Assembly (NCBI GenBank): GCA_002328565.1
Contig: DCUU01000063.1
Location: 1 to 41,723 of the forward strand
Direction of reading: 5' to 3'
Source of the DNA: Candidatus Moranbacteria bacterium UBA2206
GTDB lineage: Bacteria; Patescibacteriota; Minisyncoccia; Moranbacterales; UBA2206
Length of the DNA: 41,723 nucleotides
Shown here: in pieces, positions 15,894-24,192 of the stretch
Numbering within the stretch: position 1 is the stretch's first letter
Layout of the letters: each line of letters begins with the position of its first letter
Notes under the pieces: generated by a model
Databases searched by the model: none
Told to the model about the DNA's origin: nothing
What the model saw: only the letters and a program-made list of their open reading frames with translations
Position numbers and translations under genes: made by a program

Positions 15894-16976
15894 TCAAAGA
15901 TTATTAATTATATAATCGACAACCTCGTCTGTTTTTGATTTACCACCCATATCCTTTGTTAATATTTTATCATGTATAGCTTTTTGAATAGCTTTCTCAA
16001 TTCTATTAACAGCATTTGGCACCATAAGCCAATTCTCTAATGCATACCCAGCAGCTCGTATTGCAGCCAGAGGATTTAGCAATTGTTTTCCGGCAATATC
16101 ATCCGCAGAGCCATGCATGGTTTGAAGAACTTCAAGTTTTTGTTTTTTATCTATAAATGCTACATTTAATGTATAAAATGTTTCTTTATTTGCAATTCCA
16201 AAATAATGAACTAACGCCTCAAGTAACACATCCCCGATTTCATTGCCAACCACAACAACAACATTTTCAGATTTAATTTTTGATAATCCTCCTAATAATT
16301 TATGCATTGCGGTGTCTGGCTGAAAAATGTGAAAATCATCTTTCAATTTAATGTTTGTTTTCTTAACCGCCCTTTCAATCATTTTTTGCAATTCTAACCC
16401 AAAAAGATGATACTTATATACGTAAAATAAATCATAATTTTTTATTCTAAGTTTATCAATAAATTCTTTCGTAAACCTTGTGAGTAGTAAAAAATTTTCA
16501 TAAGAAAACTTCAAATTGATATTTATTTCGTCATTTTTTAGTAAAAATTTTTCATTAGTGTAGTATCCTTGAAGCTGATCTCTAACAAAAATAATATTTT
16601 TGTTAATATTTCCTATTTTTACAGGCAAAACTATGGCTTTTAATTTTTTAATATCTTTTCTTACGTAATAAAGTGTTTCAGCATTTACTGCAGTTCTAAA
16701 CATACCGATTGATTTTATTTGAGTTTCATTATAGAAATTAATTAAATCCTTTTTTTCCTTTTGTACAATGATTTTTAGTTCTTCCCAATTTTTGTTATAG
16801 AATTTTTTTTGTAATGCAACAAAAGTACTCGGATAATATCCAAACTCATCTTTAAAAGAAAGAAATGTAATATTCGTATCGCAAAGTTTTTTTACAATTT
16901 TTTTAAAAATATCAGAAACTTCAATTCCAGTTCCCCCTGCTTCCACAATTGAAATTATATTTTCTTTTTTTACCAT
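15894..16976 (-). CDS. divergent isocitrate/isopropylmalate dehydrogenase-family protein
   Basis: 360 aa. The C-terminal half is clearly of the beta-decarboxylating dehydrogenase fold: HGSADDIAGKQLLNPLAAI (288-306) and KDMGGKSKTDEVVDYI (341-356). Probable active-site equivalents are VRDQLQGYY (131-139), K188 (YVYKYHLF), D221 and D249 (GNEIGDVLLEAL), with E253 where the third metal Asp is usual. The N-terminal half is poorly conserved. Substrate and cofactor cannot be told. The gene is far more AT-rich than its neighbours, ends in TGA and sits between ftsA and ftsZ, which are normally adjacent. Horizontal acquisition is likely. No leucine or TCA genes accompany it. Confidence 0.8.
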   Translation of the reverse strand: MVKKENIISIVEAGGTGIEVSDIFKKIVKKLCDTNITFLSFKDEFGYYPSTFVALQKKFYNKNWEELKIIVQKEKKDLINFYNETQIKSIGMFRTAVNAETLYYVRKDIKKLKAIVLPVKIGNINKNIIFVRDQLQGYYTNEKFLLKNDEININLKFSYENFLLLTRFTKEFIDKLRIKNYDLFYVYKYHLFGLELQKMIERAVKKTNIKLKDDFHIFQPDTAMHKLLGGLSKIKSENVVVVVGNEIGDVLLEALVHYFGIANKETFYTLNVAFIDKKQKLEVLQTMHGSADDIAGKQLLNPLAAIRAAGYALENWLMVPNAVNRIEKAIQKAIHDKILTKDMGGKSKTDEVVDYIINNL

Positions 16977-17031
16977 ATCTGTTTAAAATTTATTAGAAAT
17001 TGTAAATAATTTTTTAGAAGATTTAATAATT

Positions 17032-18291
17032 TTACGGCAAAAACTTTTCCACCCATCTTTTGATGTCTCCTGCTTTGCCACCAAAACCACTAGTAAGATT
17101 ACCCATAAATCGACTTGAGGATTTCATTATTCCGCCGGATTCGTTAGCTTCGATTCCCCAAAGGACAAGTCCGATAACCGTTGCAAAGGAAGGGTCATCA
17201 ACCTTGTCTACAAGTCCACCAAGCGGAGTTGGAAAACCGGTTTGTGCTGGCAATCCCAAAACTTCCTTGGCCAAATCCACTGCGCCAGGGAGTTTGGAAG
17301 TTCCGCCAGTTAGCACGGCTCCCGCCGGAAGCAATTTTTCTTTGCCAATTAATTTTAATTCTTTGTTGACTAAGATGAAAATTTCTTCTAGTCGCGCTTC
17401 GATTATCTCTGCCACATGATGACGAGAAACGATGCCTTCTTCACTAGAATCAATTTCAGCTAAATTTATATCTTCTTTTTTGCCAATTTCGCGCGGGATG
17501 GCACTACCAAACTCAATTTTCACTCTTTCTGCAACGTCAATGGAAGTACGAAGACCAATAGCAATGTCATTAGTAATATGATTTCCGCCTACTGGAATAA
17601 TAACGCTGGCAATCAAATCATCCTCTTCAAAAACAGCCACGGAGGTTGTTCCGCCACCAATGTCAATGAGTACTACGCCTAATTCTTTTTGTCTTTTAGT
17701 GAGAATTGATTTTGCGGCAGCTAATGGAGCCAACACGAAATTTTCCACTTCTATTTTGGCCTGATCGAAACATTTTGAAAGATTTTTTATGTATGGCGTT
17801 GCGCCTTCAATAATCAGCGTGTCAGCTTCTAAGCGAACACCATTCATTCCTAGTGGATCTTTGATGTTTTTTTGATCATCCAAGGAATAATTTTTCGGAA
17901 TAATGTGAATTATTTCTCGATTCGGTGGAATAGAAATTGCTTGTGCCGCGCCAATGACCCTTTCAATGTCATCTTGTGTCACTTCTCCGTCCGCTCGGCC
18001 AACTGCGATCACGCCCTTAGAATATTGCGAAGAGATGTGATTACCTCCAATACTCACAACCGCGCGATCAATTGTTATCCCGGCGGTTCTTTCCGCTTTT
18101 TCCAAAGATTCATTTACCGCCTGCAAAGTTTCTTCGATGTTGACTATAACTCCTTTTCGCACACCCAAAGAATCAGCCGTACCTACGCCAATAATTCTGG
18201 GTTTTTCTTCCGGAGAAATTATTTGAGTAATAACTGTTCTAATGTTAGAAGAGCCAACATCAATTCCGCAAATTATATTCTTTCTCGACAT
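17032..18291 (-). CDS. ftsA: cell division protein FtsA
   Basis: 419 aa. An actin-like ATPase that tethers FtsZ to the membrane. Nucleotide-binding motifs of the actin fold are visible: CGIDVGSSNIRTVI (phosphate 1) and LIDIGGGTTSVAVF (phosphate 2), plus GAVLTGGTSKLPG (adenosine). The SHS2 (1C) domain region follows GTADSLGVRKGVIVNIEET. The C-terminus (GDIKRWVEKFL) fits the amphipathic membrane-binding helix. The next gene is not ftsZ but the dehydrogenase-like gene, 55 bases downstream. Confidence 0.97.
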   Translation of the reverse strand: MSRKNIICGIDVGSSNIRTVITQIISPEEKPRIIGVGTADSLGVRKGVIVNIEETLQAVNESLEKAERTAGITIDRAVVSIGGNHISSQYSKGVIAVGRADGEVTQDDIERVIGAAQAISIPPNREIIHIIPKNYSLDDQKNIKDPLGMNGVRLEADTLIIEGATPYIKNLSKCFDQAKIEVENFVLAPLAAAKSILTKRQKELGVVLIDIGGGTTSVAVFEEDDLIASVIIPVGGNHITNDIAIGLRTSIDVAERVKIEFGSAIPREIGKKEDINLAEIDSSEEGIVSRHHVAEIIEARLEEIFILVNKELKLIGKEKLLPAGAVLTGGTSKLPGAVDLAKEVLGLPAQTGFPTPLGGLVDKVDDPSFATVIGLVLWGIEANESGGIMKSSSRFMGNLTSGFGGKAGDIKRWVEKFLP

Positions 18292-18330
18292 GGTAAAAAG
18301 ACTAATTAATTATATTATATATTATTTTAA

Positions 18331-18358
18331 ATTATACACTTATTATACAATAAAACAA
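18331..18358 (-). promoter_or_regulatory. ftsA promoter candidate
   Basis: Minus strand: TTGTTT (18358-18353), 16-base spacer, TATAAT (18336-18331); a second TATAAT lies just upstream. It separates ftsA from dgkA. Confidence 0.5.
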
Positions 18359-18397
18359 AACTAGCCGCAAAACTCCTCGGTTAGATTTATTTTTATT

Positions 18398-18754
18398 TTA
18401 AAAAATATGCGGGATGAATATCGCCAGACCGATAATGAGAGCCAGAATTGAAGTCAGAAGAACGCTGGCCGCCATCAAATCTTTGATTAGTCGTGCGTAA
18501 GGATGAACTCCTGGTTTCAAAATATCAATGATTCTTTCTATAATCGTATTTAACATTTCCATAATAAGCACAGCCATAATCATCGTAGTAATCACAATCA
18601 TTTCTAGTCTTGTCACGCGATAGTAGAACATAAAACCAACCGCTATAATTGCCACGACCAGTTCGTTTTGGAAATTTTTTTCGTTTTTAATGGCATATCT
18701 CAAACCGCGAAAAGCGTGACTAAAACTTTTGAAAAATTCTTTTATTCTGGTCAT
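18398..18754 (-). CDS. dgkA: diacylglycerol/undecaprenol kinase, DgkA family
   Basis: 118 aa. A small integral-membrane kinase with three predicted helices. Signature residues are the E-x-x-N-T-x-I-E element (MEMLNTIIERIID) and KDLMAASVLL, with an N-terminal FRGLRYAIKNEKNFQNEL. Members from Gram-positive-type cells phosphorylate undecaprenol to recycle the peptidoglycan lipid carrier, which fits the presence of UppS elsewhere in the window. It follows ybeY after a palindromic spacer element. Confidence 0.93.
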   Translation of the reverse strand: MTRIKEFFKSFSHAFRGLRYAIKNEKNFQNELVVAIIAVGFMFYYRVTRLEMIVITTMIMAVLIMEMLNTIIERIIDILKPGVHPYARLIKDLMAASVLLTSILALIIGLAIFIPHIF

Positions 18755-18772
18755 AAAAAATATTATAAAAAT

Positions 18773-18874
18773 TTTACCCTATGGAGTAATTACATAATAA
18801 ACCACAGGTTTGATATTATTGGATAAATTTAATTTTCTTTTAACTATTTTTAATTCCGTACTCCATAGGGTGAA
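18773..18874. repeat. terminal-inverted-repeat element, ACCCTATGGAGT family (copy C)
   Basis: ACCCTATGGAGT (18776-18787) pairs perfectly with ACTCCATAGGGT (18860-18871). The interior closely follows copy A (CCACAGG, TTTGAT). The right arm lies inside the end of ybeY and encodes its last codons, including the stop; the left arm ends 18 bases from the dgkA start. Confidence 0.85.
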
Positions 18875-19305
18875 CTAATACCCTTTTGAATCTTAAACAT
18901 TTTTTGCGAATGTCGAAGACCTAACAAATGGAGCACGCCGTGAGAAATTATCTCGGCCAATTCTTGCTTGGCATTTTTCTTTTCCGCTTTGGCATATTTA
19001 GCAATATAAGTATAGCACACAATTATCTCTCCGAGATATATATTTTTATCCACAGCCCTTTGTAAATCTTTTTGCTTTCTATATTCGCAAAAAGAAAGTA
19101 CGTCAGTGGCTGTTTTTTTCTTGCGATAAATCGCATTCATCTTGGCAATTTCTTTCTCTGGAACCGTTGCAAAGCTGAGGGAAATATTTTTATTTTTCAA
19201 AAATTCAAAATCTTTTTGCGCTAATGTTTTTTTCGCAACGTCAAACAGAAATGTTTTTTTGATTCCACTTTTTTCACTATCATTAAAATCAATTTCCATT
19301 TTCAT
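18850..19305 (-). CDS. ybeY: endoribonuclease YbeY (rRNA maturation factor)
   Basis: 151 aa from the ATG at 19305; a GTG three codons earlier is also possible. It is a zinc-dependent endoribonuclease for 16S rRNA 3' maturation and ribosome quality control. The metal motif HGVLHLLGLRH shows the HGxLHLxGxxH pattern. TATDVLSF and LGEIIVC are also typical. The C-terminus ...SSPYGVRN is encoded by the arm of a mobile-looking repeat, so the native tail was probably replaced. It is preceded by a TGTCAT-type repeat (19340-19408). Confidence 0.92.
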   Translation of the reverse strand: MKMEIDFNDSEKSGIKKTFLFDVAKKTLAQKDFEFLKNKNISLSFATVPEKEIAKMNAIYRKKKTATDVLSFCEYRKQKDLQRAVDKNIYLGEIIVCYTYIAKYAKAEKKNAKQELAEIISHGVLHLLGLRHSQKMFKIQKGISSPYGVRN

Positions 19306-19339
19306 ATGTAACACAAATTTAACTCATACCAATCTGTAT

Positions 19340-19408
19340 TGTCATGCTGAACTTGTTTCAGCATCTCCTGGGGTATATATGAGATTCCAGATCAAGTCCG
19401 GAATGACA
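19340..19408. repeat. two-hairpin dispersed repeat, TGTCAT family (copy 1)
   Basis: The outer ends TGTCAT and ATGACA pair. Two inner hairpins follow: GCTGAA-CTTGT-TTCAGC and a TTCCAGATCAAGTCCGGAA hairpin with a mismatch. Related copies in the window are at 24844, 27338 and 33485. Confidence 0.8.
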
Positions 19409-19446
19409 AAATAGTAATAATAAAATTAATCCAATATAAATCCTAG

Positions 19447-19488
19447 CAAAAAAAGAAGCACCCACTCACAGGGGCGCTTCAAAAAAAA
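19447..19488 (-). terminator. Rho-independent terminator after yqeY
   Basis: Minus strand: GAAGCGCCC stem, TGTGAG-type loop, GGGTGCTTC, then a run of T (19454-19447). An A run on the other side makes it usable in both directions. It ends the lepB-hisS-hinT-rpsU-yqeY unit. Confidence 0.88.
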
Positions 19489-19938
19489 CTATTTCAATTC
19501 TTCCTCAGCAATTTTTTTGACTAAATTACCATCAACTTTTCCTTTGAGAACAGTCATCGCCTTTCCCATCACCTTGCCAATTTCCGACTTGGAAACTGCC
19601 CCAACTTCGGCGATTATTTTCAAAACCTCTGCCCTCGCCTCTTCGTCGCTTAATTGCGCTGGCATATAAACAGAAAGAATTTCTATCTCAACATTTTCTT
19701 TTTGCGCTAAATCTTCTCGGCCACCACTGACATATTGAGTAGCGCTATCCTTTCTTTGTTTTATCGCGCGTGCAATTACCTCTTGCACTTCTTCATCGCT
19801 CAATCCTTCTTCTCTTTTCTTTTTTTCAATTTCAGTGTTCTTAATCATTGAATCAAGCATGCGAAGTGTGTCGCGCTTGGCCGTGTCCCCCGCCTTCATA
19901 GCATTTTTTAGGTCGTCAATAATTTTTTGTTTCAACAT
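19489..19938 (-). CDS. yqeY: GatB/YqeY domain protein
   Basis: 149 aa. It is similar throughout to YqeY, a protein related to the tail domain of the GatB amidotransferase subunit; the N-terminal helix (LKQKIIDDLKNAMKAGDTAKRDTLRML) and the C-terminal KVMGKAMTVLKGKVDGNLV are typical. It may bind tRNA; its exact role is not established. It follows rpsU, a common pairing in bacteria, and a terminator begins directly at its stop. The length is normal for the family. Confidence 0.93.
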   Translation of the reverse strand: MLKQKIIDDLKNAMKAGDTAKRDTLRMLDSMIKNTEIEKKKREEGLSDEEVQEVIARAIKQRKDSATQYVSGGREDLAQKENVEIEILSVYMPAQLSDEEARAEVLKIIAEVGAVSKSEIGKVMGKAMTVLKGKVDGNLVKKIAEEELK

Positions 19939-19946
19939 AACTTCAT

Positions 19947-20040
19947 GATGCTAATCTGCTAATATATGCGAATCTGCTAATTGCGAATGATTCGCATTAT
20001 TAGCAATTCGTGGATTAGCATTTATTCGTTAATTAGCATC
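19947..20040. repeat. AT-rich hairpin element, words GCTAAT / GCGAAT
   Basis: The ends GATGCTAAT (19947-19955) and ATTAGCATC (20032-20040) are exact reverse complements; the centre GCGAAT-G-ATTCGC is another hairpin. The arms are made of repeated GCTAAT and GCGAAT words. It fills the gap between the rpsU stop (20042) and the yqeY start (19938). Confidence 0.75.
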
Positions 20041-20041
20041 T

Positions 20042-20296
20042 TTATTTGATAAGTTTCTTTTTGACATTTTTGAAAGTTGATTCGTCAAACTTTCCCATTT
20101 TTTTGAGTTTGTTTACAACTTTTCTAACTTTTTCTTTGTATATTGCGCCGGAAATTTTTTCTCTCTTAGTTTTTTCATCTGCGCGAAAACGTGATCTTCT
20201 GGCTTTTACCAAAACACCGCTCTGTTGAACGCGACGGCTAAATCTTCGAATCAGACTTTCTGATGATTCTCGATCTTTCTTTTTTACTTCAATCAT
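20042..20296 (-). CDS. rpsU: 30S ribosomal protein bS21
   Basis: 84 aa, very basic. The N-terminal half (EVKKKDRESSESLIRRFSRRVQQSGVL) matches bS21; the family is usually 55-75 aa, so this has a modest C-terminal extension. It has one of the few strong Shine-Dalgarno sequences in the window (AGGAGG, 6-7 bases before ATG), consistent with high expression. It lies between hinT (30 bases) and yqeY. Confidence 0.95.
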   Translation of the reverse strand: MIEVKKKDRESSESLIRRFSRRVQQSGVLVKARRSRFRADEKTKREKISGAIYKEKVRKVVNKLKKMGKFDESTFKNVKKKLIK

Positions 20297-20326
20297 AAGT
20301 TACCTCCTCTCTAAATTTAAAATTAT

Positions 20327-20677
20327 CTAAATAATCGGCCGGATATCTTCAGAAAGCTTAGCGCCTCCGATAAGATGCAAGTGAATATGAGACACTTCTT
20401 GCCCGCCCCACTCTCCGGTTCGAATTAATAGTTTATACCCTTTCTGCGAAATGTCAAAATTTTTCGCAATTCCTTTGGCTTGAAATATCATTTTTCCAAC
20501 CAGTTCGATATCACCTTCTTCCAAATCATTTATACTTGCAATATGTTTTTTAGGAATAATCAAAATATGCACTGGCGCAACCGGATGAATATCCTTAAAA
20601 GCCAAAATGTCCTCATCCTCAAAGACAATTTCCGCCGGAATTTCTTTGTTTATTATTTTGCAAAACACACACTCCAT
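20327..20677 (-). CDS. hinT: HIT-family nucleotide-binding hydrolase (HinT-like)
   Basis: 116 aa. The histidine triad HIHLHLIGG places H97, H99 and H101 at the nucleotide-hydrolysis site. CVFCKIINKEIPAEIVFED at the N-terminus is typical of HinT-type purine nucleoside phosphoramidases. The complete length fits. It is in the hisS-hinT-rpsU-yqeY unit, 23 bases after hisS. Confidence 0.95.
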   Translation of the reverse strand: MECVFCKIINKEIPAEIVFEDEDILAFKDIHPVAPVHILIIPKKHIASINDLEEGDIELVGKMIFQAKGIAKNFDISQKGYKLLIRTGEWGGQEVSHIHLHLIGGAKLSEDIRPII

Positions 20678-20700
20678 AGCTTTTAACTTTCGACTTTTGA

Positions 20701-22050
20701 CTAATTATGATACACTACCACGTTATCCGCTTTTAATTTTTTCTTAATAAGCTCCACTAGTTTGTCCATACTCACTGTTTCTTGAGCGCCGGTTGTCATA
20801 TTCTTCACAATTACTGTGCCATCCAATGTTTCCTTTTGACCTAAAATCAAAGTGAATTCCACACCTAATTTATTAGCAATTCTAAGTTGTGATTTCAAAC
20901 TTCCTCGGCCAAAACTTTCTGCGGTGAGAATGCCGTTTTTTTCTAATTCAGAGAAAAGTCGCAAGCTTTTCTTCTTGGCCAGATTTCCCAGTTGCGCCAA
21001 AAATACTTTTGGCTTGGGAAGTTTATACGGTTTAGCTTGCACTCTTTTCATTTCTGCAATTACTCTTTCTACTCCAAAACCAAAGCCAATCGCCGGCGTG
21101 TCCTCTCCGCCCATCATTTTAATTAATTTGTCATACCTACCTCCTCCACCCAATGACAATTTCTTGCCTTCTTCGGCGCTAGACCAAATTTCAAAAACCG
21201 TCTTGGTATAATAGTCTAAACCGCGCACCAAATGCGGGTTAATGATGTAGGGCAAATCTAGCTCGTCTAAATATTCCAACAAAGTCTTGAAATGGGTTCG
21301 ACATTCCTCACAAAGATGATCAACTGATTGTGGCGCTAGCGCTGCCACTTGTGAGCATTTATCCTCTTTGCAATCCAAAACTCGCAACGGATTGGCCTGC
21401 ATTCTTCTTTTACAATCTTGGCAAAGTTTTGTTTTTTTAGATTCTAAATAATTTACCAACAGCTCCTTATAATCTTTTCGACATGCCTGACAACCGATAG
21501 AATTGACTTGCATTTGAACTGATTTTATTCCGAGAGTTTGAATAACACGATGAGCAACCTGAATCATCTGCGCATCTAAAATTGGATCTTGTTCGCCGTA
21601 AGCGTCAAAATTAACTTGGAAATGCTCCCGATATCTACCTTCTTGCGGTCGGTCATAACGATAGACTGGCCCCATAGAAAAAATCTTGACTGGTTTTGAA
21701 AGTACATTCATTCCGTTTTGAATATAACTTCGACAATTACCAGCTGTGAGTTCCGGACGAAGCGCTACCTTGTCGCCTCCGCGTGTGACAAAAGTATACA
21801 TTTCTTTTTCCACAATATCCGTGCCCTCACCAATGCTTCGAGTAAACAAATTGGAAAATTCTACAAGTGGAGTATCTAATCGCAAAAAACCATATTCGCG
21901 CGACAATCTTTCCGATATCCGTCGTACTTGTTCCCAATATGGTTGATCGCTAGGCAAAATATCTTTCATTCCGCGGAGAGTCTGAAGAACCAGTGGTTCT
22001 TCCTTAACTTTTTCTGGTTTAACTTTTTTAGTGATTTTTTTTGGAGACAT
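20701..22050 (-). CDS. hisS: histidyl-tRNA synthetase
   Basis: 449 aa from the ATG at 22050. A class II aminoacyl-tRNA synthetase that charges tRNA-His. Motif 1 region: GMKDILPSD; motif 2: FSMGPVYRYDRPQEGRYREHFQVNFD; HisA motif: LVRGLDYYTKTVFE; motif 3: GIGFGFGVERV-like segment. A Cys-rich insertion (CQACRK, CQDCKRRM, DCKEDKC, LCEEC) may bind zinc. A longer in-frame opening exists upstream but overlaps lepB, so the MSPKKITKKVKP start is taken; this Lys-rich N-terminal extension of about 20 residues is unusual but plausible. It lies 13 bases after lepB. Confidence 0.97.
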   Translation of the reverse strand: MSPKKITKKVKPEKVKEEPLVLQTLRGMKDILPSDQPYWEQVRRISERLSREYGFLRLDTPLVEFSNLFTRSIGEGTDIVEKEMYTFVTRGGDKVALRPELTAGNCRSYIQNGMNVLSKPVKIFSMGPVYRYDRPQEGRYREHFQVNFDAYGEQDPILDAQMIQVAHRVIQTLGIKSVQMQVNSIGCQACRKDYKELLVNYLESKKTKLCQDCKRRMQANPLRVLDCKEDKCSQVAALAPQSVDHLCEECRTHFKTLLEYLDELDLPYIINPHLVRGLDYYTKTVFEIWSSAEEGKKLSLGGGGRYDKLIKMMGGEDTPAIGFGFGVERVIAEMKRVQAKPYKLPKPKVFLAQLGNLAKKKSLRLFSELEKNGILTAESFGRGSLKSQLRIANKLGVEFTLILGQKETLDGTVIVKNMTTGAQETVSMDKLVELIKKKLKADNVVVYHN

Positions 22051-22063
22051 AGAAGTAAATAAA

Positions 22064-22660
22064 TTAATAAATAGAAATCTTATCGAGTGGCCAAGCACGC
22101 AAAAGCACTTCGCCGATGATATCATTTTTTGGCACTGGTCCCCAAACTCTGGAATCACTACTAAATGAGCGGTTATCACCCAAAACGAAATATTGATTTT
22201 CCTTAAGTGTCGTTGTGATATCTCCCTTGGTTGATGTGCCTAGTGGGATGTAGTCTTTTTCATCTAAAATAAATCCGTTTGGATGTTCTGCATTGAAAAT
22301 TGTAATTTCATTATTTTTTATCTGAATTTTTTCTCCCGGCAAACCGATGACGCGTTTGATGAAAAATTTCTTAGGATCAAGTGGATAGCGAAAAACTACC
22401 GGGTGTTGGCGATCAAGATCTTTGAATGAATCGACTTTGGTAATTTTCAAATCTGTTTCCTTGAAGCCAAATTCATTAATAATCAAATATTGTCCATCTT
22501 CAAAATTAGGCTCCATCGAAGCACCTTGCACAAAAAAAGGCTGAAACAAAAAAACTCGTATCGGAACGATCACAATGAAGGCCAGTGCCACGATCTTTAT
22601 TATCTCTAATATAAATTCCCCTACTCCCTGATAGGAATAGTCTTTATTTTCCTCTTTCAT
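22064..22660 (-). CDS. lepB: signal peptidase I
   Basis: 198 aa. A membrane-anchored serine protease that removes signal peptides, such as those of the giant surface proteins here. One N-terminal transmembrane segment (about 17-39). Catalytic S48 lies in QGASMEPNF and the general base K102 in FFIKRVIGLPGE; the GDNRSFSSDSR box (161-171) is conserved. It heads the lepB-hisS-hinT-rpsU-yqeY unit and is divergent from the LCP gene. A GCCCTT/AAGGGC hairpin (22682-22699) lies in its leader. Confidence 0.97.
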   Translation of the reverse strand: MKEENKDYSYQGVGEFILEIIKIVALAFIVIVPIRVFLFQPFFVQGASMEPNFEDGQYLIINEFGFKETDLKITKVDSFKDLDRQHPVVFRYPLDPKKFFIKRVIGLPGEKIQIKNNEITIFNAEHPNGFILDEKDYIPLGTSTKGDITTTLKENQYFVLGDNRSFSSDSRVWGPVPKNDIIGEVLLRAWPLDKISIY

Positions 22661-22725
22661 TGCTTTATCTTAACAGATAAAAGCCCTTTTGGCAAGGGCA
22701 ACTTTAGGCTTAAACTAGCCAAAGA

Positions 22726-22754
22726 TTGACTAATCTTGTTTGGAAGTTTATTAT
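22726..22754 (+). promoter_or_regulatory. promoter of the LCP-pth unit (leaderless)
   Basis: TTGACT (22726-22731), 17-base spacer, TATTAT (22749-22754). The expected start point falls on or beside the ATG at 22762, so the transcript would be leaderless. Confidence 0.65.
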
Positions 22755-22761
22755 TAAAATA

Positions 22762-24186
22762 ATGGCAAGAAAAAATATTTTTATAAAACTTATTCTAGGC
22801 TTAGCCGTCCTTATTATCCTTGTTGGAGTTATTCATGGCGCCTTTTTTATTTGGAAAATAGCTAACACAGAAAATAAGATAAGCATAAAAACTGAAAATA
22901 ACACTTCCTTTTTCAATACTTTCAAAAATATCGTTGTGCCCAGTCAAATTAAACTCAAGGGAATAGATGATAAAAGAATAAATATTCTGCTTTTAGGCAT
23001 CGCTGGCAAAGGTAAGCCCGGAAACAATCTCACTGACACTATCATAATTGCCAGCTTCAACACCGAGACCGGCAAAGTCGCTTTGCTTTCTGTACCACGC
23101 GATCTCTATGTCGAAATTCCCGAAATGAATTATCAAAGCAAAATAAATTCTGTTTATGAATACGGTTTGCAAAATCTTTCAAGTGACACAGAAAAATCTA
23201 TGGAGCCAATGAAAAAAGTGATTAAAAATATCACTTCCTTAGATATACATTATTGGGCGGTTATCAATTTCGACGGTTTTCAAAAAGCTGTTGATGCTAT
23301 CGGAGGGATAAATATAATGAATGAACGTGACATTCTTGACACGCGCTATCCGGGACCAAATTATAGCTATGAAACTTTTGAGCTTTCCAAAGGTTTTCAT
23401 CATTTAGACGGCGCCACTGCACTAAAATATGCTCGCATGCGCCACAATGATCCGGAAAGTGATTTCGGTCGAGCCAAAAGACAACAGCAAGTTATGCAAG
23501 CGGTAAAAAACAAAATTTTTTCTACGGGCACACTGCTCAATGCGGTAGCGATCAATCAATTCCTAAACGCTCTGGGAGAAAACGTCAAAACAAATATTTC
23601 CGATTCAGAATTTGGAGATTTTCTCACTCTCGTTAAAAATTTAGACACTAACAATATCAACAATGTCGTGCTTGATGCCTGGAAAAATGATAGCTTGCTT
23701 CGAGGTTCGCGCATGACAGGAATCTCTGCTCTTATTCCCCGTGTTGGTAATTGGAGTGAAGTCCAGGATTTAGCGCAAAATATTTTTGATACTAATCAAA
23801 TCAAGCGCACGTGCGAAGAAATTGCCAAAGAAAATGCCTCCGTGGTTGTAATCAATAGAAGCGGAAGTAGTGTCGTCATAAATCAAATCAACAAACTCTT
23901 GAAAGATAGTTTTGGGTATAGAAATGTTGTCGTTCTTTCTGATTCAGAAAAAAATGTAAGTAACAAAACTTTGGTTTATGATTTGACCGGAAAAAACAAA
24001 CCTTTCACTCAAAATGAACTGATGAAAAAATTACCCGCTAAGAATGGTGGGGTTCTAGAAACTAAAGACAAAAATCTGCTCGGCAATGTGAGTACTGATT
24101 TAGTTTTGATTATCGGTCAAGATCTCATCCCTCGATTCTCTCTGGCGGAAGTGAGTTTTAAGGATTATAATGAAGACAGCGAATAA
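22762..24186 (+). CDS. LytR-CpsA-Psr (LCP) family cell-wall glycopolymer transferase
   Basis: 474 aa from the ATG at 22762. A transmembrane anchor (about 8-30) precedes the extracellular LCP domain: NILLLGIAGKGKPGNNLTDTI, VPRDLYVEIP, GGINIMNERDILD and ATALKYARMRHNDPESDFGR, with the Arg/Asp residues that bind lipid pyrophosphate. A C-terminal LytR_C domain follows (ASVVVINRSGSSVVINQIN onwards). LCP enzymes attach glycopolymers from undecaprenyl carriers to peptidoglycan or surface proteins. It is one of two genes on the plus strand; no ribosome binding site is seen, in line with a leaderless message. Confidence 0.93.
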   Translation: MARKNIFIKLILGLAVLIILVGVIHGAFFIWKIANTENKISIKTENNTSFFNTFKNIVVPSQIKLKGIDDKRINILLLGIAGKGKPGNNLTDTIIIASFNTETGKVALLSVPRDLYVEIPEMNYQSKINSVYEYGLQNLSSDTEKSMEPMKKVIKNITSLDIHYWAVINFDGFQKAVDAIGGINIMNERDILDTRYPGPNYSYETFELSKGFHHLDGATALKYARMRHNDPESDFGRAKRQQQVMQAVKNKIFSTGTLLNAVAINQFLNALGENVKTNISDSEFGDFLTLVKNLDTNNINNVVLDAWKNDSLLRGSRMTGISALIPRVGNWSEVQDLAQNIFDTNQIKRTCEEIAKENASVVVINRSGSSVVINQINKLLKDSFGYRNVVVLSDSEKNVSNKTLVYDLTGKNKPFTQNELMKKLPAKNGGVLETKDKNLLGNVSTDLVLIIGQDLIPRFSLAEVSFKDYNEDSE

Positions 24187-24192
24187 TCAAAA

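Noticed and set aside
22051..22179. Longer HisS start overlapping lepB
   Set aside because: It would overlap lepB by more than 100 bases and encodes unrelated residues.
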